A stretch of DNA of 64,000 nucleotides from Saccharothrix obliqua. GTDB lineage: Bacteria > Actinomycetota > Actinomycetes > Mycobacteriales > Pseudonocardiaceae. Location: the NCBI RefSeq assembly GCF_019375475.1, contig NZ_JAHXGQ010000004.1:186001-250000 (forward strand). The letters run 5' to 3'. Shown here piece after piece: positions 60,920 to 64,000 of the stretch. Each line of letters starts with the position of its first letter. The first letter of the stretch is position 1. A program made the position numbers and the translations under genes. The notes under the pieces are model-generated. The model worked only from the letters and a program-made list of their open reading frames with translations. It searched no databases and was not told where the DNA came from.

Positions 60920-61939
60920 TCATCCCCGCGCCGGCGGGGTGGTTTCGGCCGCGCTCCCGCTCGAGGACAGCACCCGGGGCCGGTGCTCCGGGTAGTCGAC
61001 GTAACCCTCCGCGCCGCCCCGGTAGTAGGTGGCCGGGTCGCCCACCGCGAGAGCGTGGCGCAACGCGAAGCGCGCCACCAGATCCGGGTTGGCGATGTAG
61101 TGCGTGGCGAACGAGACCGCGTCCGCGACCCCGCACGCCACCACGTCGTCCGCCGCGGCACGCGTGAACCCGAGGTTCACGACCAGCGGACCGGTGAACA
61201 GGGCCCGGTAGCGGCGGAAAGGGGTGTGGTCGGGGTCGAACGCCTCCGGTCCCCGCAGGTGCAGGTAGGCCAACGGGTACTCCGCCAACCCCGCCACGTG
61301 GCCGTCATAGGCGTCCAAAGTGGACTCGTCCGGGACGAAGCCCTCGGTCGTGGACCAGTACGGTGACAGGCGCACGCCGACCCGACGGCCGCCCCACTCG
61401 CCGACCACCGCGTCCACCACGTCGAGCAGCAGCCGCCCGCCCGCGTACCGGTCGGTGCGGCGGTTGGTGCGCGGGTTGAGGAACCTCGGCAGCAGGAAGT
61501 CCCCGACCGCGTGCACCTCCACCCCGTCGAAACCGGCCTCCCGGGCGCACCGGGCCGCCGCGCGGAAGTCGGCCGCCACCACCCGGAGGTCCGCGACGGA
61601 CAGCTCGGCGGGCGAACCCGGCCCGGCGTGCCACAGCTGCGCCGCGATCCGCCCGCCCAACGCGTGCACGACGTCGGTCACCCGCCGCCACGCCACCACC
61701 TGCTCCGGGCGGTGCAGGCCCGGCACGCCCGGGAAACCGATGGCGCGTTCACCCACCCAGGTGCCTTCGGTGATGATCAGTCCCGCGGTCGCGCGCTGCC
61801 CGTAGTAGGCGGCGTGCAGCTCGGTCGGCACACCGTCCGCGGTAGCACGCGCACGGGTGATGGGCGCCATCACGACGCGGTTGGGCAAGCGGAGTCCGCC
61901 CAGCTCGACCGGGGTCAGCAGTGGTGTGATGTCAGTCAT
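60920..61939 (-). CDS. Old yellow enzyme-family flavin oxidoreductase
   Basis: A 339-residue FMN oxidoreductase of the NADH:flavin/OYE type. N-terminal PVELGGLRLPNRVVMAPITRA and LIITEGTWVGERAIGFPGVPGL are clear. The active-site segment WHAGPGSPAEL is present, and the conserved HGANGYLxxQFL is changed to HAVGDFLLPRFLNPRTNRRT. It is slightly short for the family. It would reduce activated alkenes. ATG 61939 gives MTDITPLLTPVELGG. It is divergent from the ECF41 sigma gene. ECF41 factors are typically linked to small redox or epimerase enzymes, so this may be its partner gene. Confidence 0.9.
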   Translation of the reverse strand: MTDITPLLTPVELGGLRLPNRVVMAPITRARATADGVPTELHAAYYGQRATAGLIITEGTWVGERAIGFPGVPGLHRPEQVVAWRRVTDVVHALGGRIAAQLWHAGPGSPAELSVADLRVVAADFRAAARCAREAGFDGVEVHAVGDFLLPRFLNPRTNRRTDRYAGGRLLLDVVDAVVGEWGGRRVGVRLSPYWSTTEGFVPDESTLDAYDGHVAGLAEYPLAYLHLRGPEAFDPDHTPFRRYRALFTGPLVVNLGFTRAAADDVVACGVADAVSFATHYIANPDLVARFALRHALAVGDPATYYRGGAEGYVDYPEHRPRVLSSSGSAAETTPPARG

Positions 61940-61954
61940 CCGCGGTGGTCCTCC

Positions 61955-61981
61955 TGTCACTTCGCACGGCTGTGCGCCGTC
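61955..61981 (+). promoter_or_regulatory. Predicted ECF41-type promoter of the sigma gene
   Basis: TGTCAC (61955-61960) and CGTC (61978-61981), 17 bp apart, match the known ECF41 promoter pattern (TGTCACA, about 16 bp, CGTC). It faces the sigma gene, whose GTG lies 38 bp further on, so autoregulation is likely. No such element faces the old-yellow-enzyme gene. Confidence 0.7.
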
Positions 61982-62018
61982 GACCACGACGACGCGGCAC
62001 GACGACGAAAGGTGACCG

Positions 62019-62876
62019 GTGGACGAGTTGGCTCAGCGGTTCGAGGCCCAGCGGGGGCACCTGCGGGCGGTCGCGTACCGGATGCTCGGTTCGCTGGCCG
62101 AGGCCGAGGACGCGGTGCAGGAGACGTGGCTGCGGTTGAGCCGGGTCGACCCGGACGAGGTGGCCAACCTCGCCGCGTGGCTGCGGACCGTCGTGTCCCG
62201 GGTCTGCCTGGACGTGCTGCGCGCCCGCCGCGCCCGACCCGAGGAACCGGTGGGCGACCTGCCGGAGCGGGTGTCCGAGGCCGACCCGGAGCAGGAGGCG
62301 CTGCTGGCCGAGTCGGTCGGCCGGGCGTTGCTGGTCGTGCTGGACGCCCTGGCGCCCGCCGAGCGGGTGGCGTTCGTGCTGCACGACCTGTTCGCCGTGC
62401 CGTTCGACGGGATCGGCCCCATCGTCGGGCGCACCACCACGACCACCAAGAAGCTCGCCAGCCGCGCCCGGCAGCGCGTGCGCGGCACGACCGACCTGCC
62501 GGAAGCGGCGATCGCCCGGCACCGGGACGTGGTGGACGCGTTCCTGGCCGCCGCGCGCACCGGGGACCTGGCCGGGTTGCTGGCGGTGCTCGCGCCGGAC
62601 GTGGTGCGGGTCGCCGACCCGGCCGTGCTGCCGCCCGGCGTGCCGGCCACCGCGTGTGGTGCGCGGGCCGTGGCGGAGGAGGCGGTGGTGCTCGCGACAC
62701 CGTCCCGGTTCGCCGCGCCCGCCCTCCTGGACGGCGCGGTGGGCGCGGTCGTCGCGCCGTTCGGCCGGCTGGTGCTGGCGCTGGTGATCACCGTGCGCGA
62801 CGACCGGGTGGCGCGGTTCGAGGTGGTCTCGAACCCGCGCCGGCTGGCCGCGTTGGAGGTCGCCGTGCTGCCGTGA
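62019..62876 (+). CDS. ECF41 (SigJ-like) RNA polymerase sigma factor
   Basis: A 285-residue ECF sigma factor with the C-terminal extension of the ECF41 group. Region 2 is YRMLGSLAEAEDAVQETWLRLSR, the linker AWLRTVVSRVCLDVLRARRARP, and region 4 lies near 110-160 (LAPAERVAFVLHDLFAVPF). A SnoaL-like domain (about 175-285) begins with DVVDAFLAAARTGDLAGLLAVLAPDVV. This extension is known in the family to control sigma activity. The usual helix-turn-helix at FDGIGPIVGRTTTTTKKLASR is unusually rich in Thr. It starts at GTG 62019. Confidence 0.92.
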   Translation: MDELAQRFEAQRGHLRAVAYRMLGSLAEAEDAVQETWLRLSRVDPDEVANLAAWLRTVVSRVCLDVLRARRARPEEPVGDLPERVSEADPEQEALLAESVGRALLVVLDALAPAERVAFVLHDLFAVPFDGIGPIVGRTTTTTKKLASRARQRVRGTTDLPEAAIARHRDVVDAFLAAARTGDLAGLLAVLAPDVVRVADPAVLPPGVPATACGARAVAEEAVVLATPSRFAAPALLDGAVGAVVAPFGRLVLALVITVRDDRVARFEVVSNPRRLAALEVAVLP

Positions 62877-62966
62877 CGCCACGTGCGACCGCACGGGGCC
62901 GGAACGGCCGGAAACTTCCGCGCCGTTCCGCACCGGTGCGCGGACCGCGGTCAATACCATGGGACG

Positions 62967-63608
62967 GTGCGTGATCCGTCCAGCCCACCACCGAAATCCG
63001 TCGTGGTCGCCCTGTTCGCGGTGGCCGCCGCGGCGGTGCTCGGCGCGGGCGCGTTGACCGCGGTGGCCGTCACCGGCTCCGGGCCGGACCGCGCCGCGGT
63101 GGTCGAGTCGGACGACCGCCCGTCGCCGACACCGCCCACCACGACCGAGCGCCCCGCCGGGCCGCCCCTGTGCCTGGTCGGTTCCTGGGAGTCCGCCGAG
63201 GAGCGGTCGATGGTGCGGTTCTACACCGACAACGACCCGATCCTGTTCACCGGCAGCGGGCGGCGGTACGAGTTCCGGCCCGACGGCACGGGCACGGAGC
63301 GGCAGGACAACGTCGTGCTGACCGGCAGCTACCAGGGCAACGAGCTGCGGATCGTCGCCAACGGCACGAACGAGTTCAGGTGGACCGCGACCGACAGGCA
63401 GCTCACCTACGTCGCGCGCACCGCGACCACCATGACGTACACGATGTTCGACCAGCGCGGGCTGATCGCCACGCAGCCGCTGGAGCCGGAGCCGGCCCTC
63501 AACGAGGTCGACGACTACACGTGCGAGGGCACGCGGGCCGTGGAGAGCAACGCGTCCGGGTACCGGGCGCGATGGGTTCGCACCGACGGAAGCGGGGTGT
63601 ACGGCTGA
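62967..63608 (+). CDS. Hypothetical membrane-anchored protein
   Basis: A 213-residue protein with one N-terminal transmembrane segment (VVVALFAVAAAAVLGAGAL) and a Pro/Thr-rich stalk. A globular beta-rich outer domain follows (CLVGSWESAEERSMVRFY, FRPDGTGTERQDNVV, YTMFDQRGLIATQPL), resembling lipocalin-like domains of actinobacterial surface proteins. There are two Cys, one before the domain and one in DDYTCEGTRA, which may pair. GTG 62967 gives MRDPSSPPPKSVVV. The stop overlaps the ATG of the protease gene (TGATG), so the two are co-translated and may work together outside the cell. Confidence 0.75.
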   Translation: MRDPSSPPPKSVVVALFAVAAAAVLGAGALTAVAVTGSGPDRAAVVESDDRPSPTPPTTTERPAGPPLCLVGSWESAEERSMVRFYTDNDPILFTGSGRRYEFRPDGTGTERQDNVVLTGSYQGNELRIVANGTNEFRWTATDRQLTYVARTATTMTYTMFDQRGLIATQPLEPEPALNEVDDYTCEGTRAVESNASGYRARWVRTDGSGVYG

Positions 63609-64000
63609 TGACGCGCTTCGCGGTTCTCGTCGGCGTGGCGGTGCTGCTGGCGCTGCACCCGCTGCCCGCCGCGGCGGACCCCTCCAGCCCGGAGGAACGC
63701 GCCGCGGCCGTGGCCCGGCCGGGTGTCGTGTTCCTGTCCGTCACGTGGCGCGGCTGGGTGCGGGACAAGCGGACCGGCGAGGTGTTCGGCGGCACCGGCG
63801 GGTACGAGGTGAAGACCGCGTGCAGCGGTGCGGTCATCAGCCCCGACGGCTACGTGGCGACCGCCAGCCACTGCGTCCACACCGGACCGCTCGGTGGTGG
63901 CGGCGCGTTGTTCGAGGCGGCGATCGCCGATCTCGCGGAGGTCGGTCGCGTGCGGGACGTGGCGAAGGCGCGTCAGGACTTCGCCGAGCGCGGTTCGGCC
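63608..64000 (+). CDS. Secreted trypsin-like serine protease, partial at window end
   Basis: The N-terminal 131 residues are visible. A Sec signal peptide (FAVLVGVAVLLALHPLPAAA) is followed by a region with CSGAVISPDGYVATASHCV near residue 80, the standard S1-family segment with the catalytic His. Asp and Ser lie beyond the window. Two Cys in this segment would form the usual disulfide. It starts one base inside the stop of the membrane-anchored protein gene. Likely role: extracellular proteolysis or activation of its partner (inference). Confidence 0.82.
   Translation, partial: MTRFAVLVGVAVLLALHPLPAAADPSSPEERAAAVARPGVVFLSVTWRGWVRDKRTGEVFGGTGGYEVKTACSGAVISPDGYVATASHCVHTGPLGGGGALFEAAIADLAEVGRVRDVAKARQDFAERGSA

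Noticed and set aside
60684..61136. Open frame across the repeat element
   Set aside because: The translated sequence only reflects the repeated DNA (LKV, SGRLPES) and overlaps the real old yellow enzyme gene end.
1..64000. CRISPR arrays, tRNA, rRNA or prophage
   Set aside because: No regularly spaced repeats with unique spacers, no cloverleaf with conserved TTCGA loop, no rRNA sequence and no phage structural genes were seen by eye. A covariance-model search was not possible.

Overview
The window is GC-rich (about 73%) actinobacterial chromosome. Leaderless promoters, GTG and TTG starts, Tat-type signals, PPK2, ECF41 and DasR-like sites, and several lasso-peptide genes suggest a member of the Pseudonocardiales (Saccharothrix, Lentzea or Actinosynnema type). 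The genus is inferred from gene content only.
Layout. 1-2.1 kb: tail of a lasso cluster (B2 protease, exporter). 2.3-5.2 kb: unknown gene and an OmpR-type two-component pair. 5.7-10.5 kb: VIT/VWA protein with a MerR regulator, and a NarL-type two-component pair. 10.6-15.9 kb: FtsX/ATPase exporter, DUF4253 protein, chloramphenicol-phosphotransferase-like kinase, HEGHPGH metallopeptidase, PPK2. 16.0-22.6 kb: P450, two methyltransferases, an XRE-cupin regulator, an IS5 remnant, a Tat-exported tachylectin/DMFase-like protein. 22.6-25.0 kb: lasso locus 2 (A-C-B1). 25.4-31.4 kb: D-amino-acid oxidase, GH18 chitinase, HNH lipoprotein, aldehyde dehydrogenase, MFS exporter. 31.6-40.9 kb: G-rich repeats, then pseudokinase, vWA, PurA-like and NrtR-like genes from one palindromic promoter, an amidase on the other strand, PP2C and a P-type ATPase. 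41.2-49.3 kb: GGDEF-HD-GYP protein, TenA-like protein, TetR with paired ABC exporters, secreted guanyl RNase. 49.5-53.2 kb: methyltransferase and lasso locus 3 (A-C-mini-ORF-B2). 53.5-64 kb: SDR, chitin-active AA10 LPMO with a DasR site, ClpX-type zinc-finger regulator, orphan lasso precursor, LuxR regulator, secreted PLL-like lectin, EamA/LysR pair, repeat element with a very strong terminator, old yellow enzyme, ECF41 sigma factor, and a serine protease cut by the window end.
Main finding: a dispersed lasso-peptide system. Three short genes encode precursors with the same leader spacing (Y, +3 P, +9 G, +11 F/V, +14 T), and all have Asp at core position 9 counting from the conserved Thr at -2. 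Their tails are rich in arginine, one with five Arg in a row. Only one precursor is next to B1 and only another is next to B2. The exporter lies at a different locus and the third precursor stands alone. The simplest reading is that the loci share enzymes in trans.
Second candidate system: the operon at 32.0-35.9 kb joins a J-domain/pseudokinase, a vWA protein, a PurA paralogue lacking the aspartate-binding arginine loop, and an NrtR-like regulator. A PP2C phosphatase follows, recalling the kinase-vWA-PP2C (TerY-P) triads. A perfect 10-bp inverted repeat touches the first start codon.
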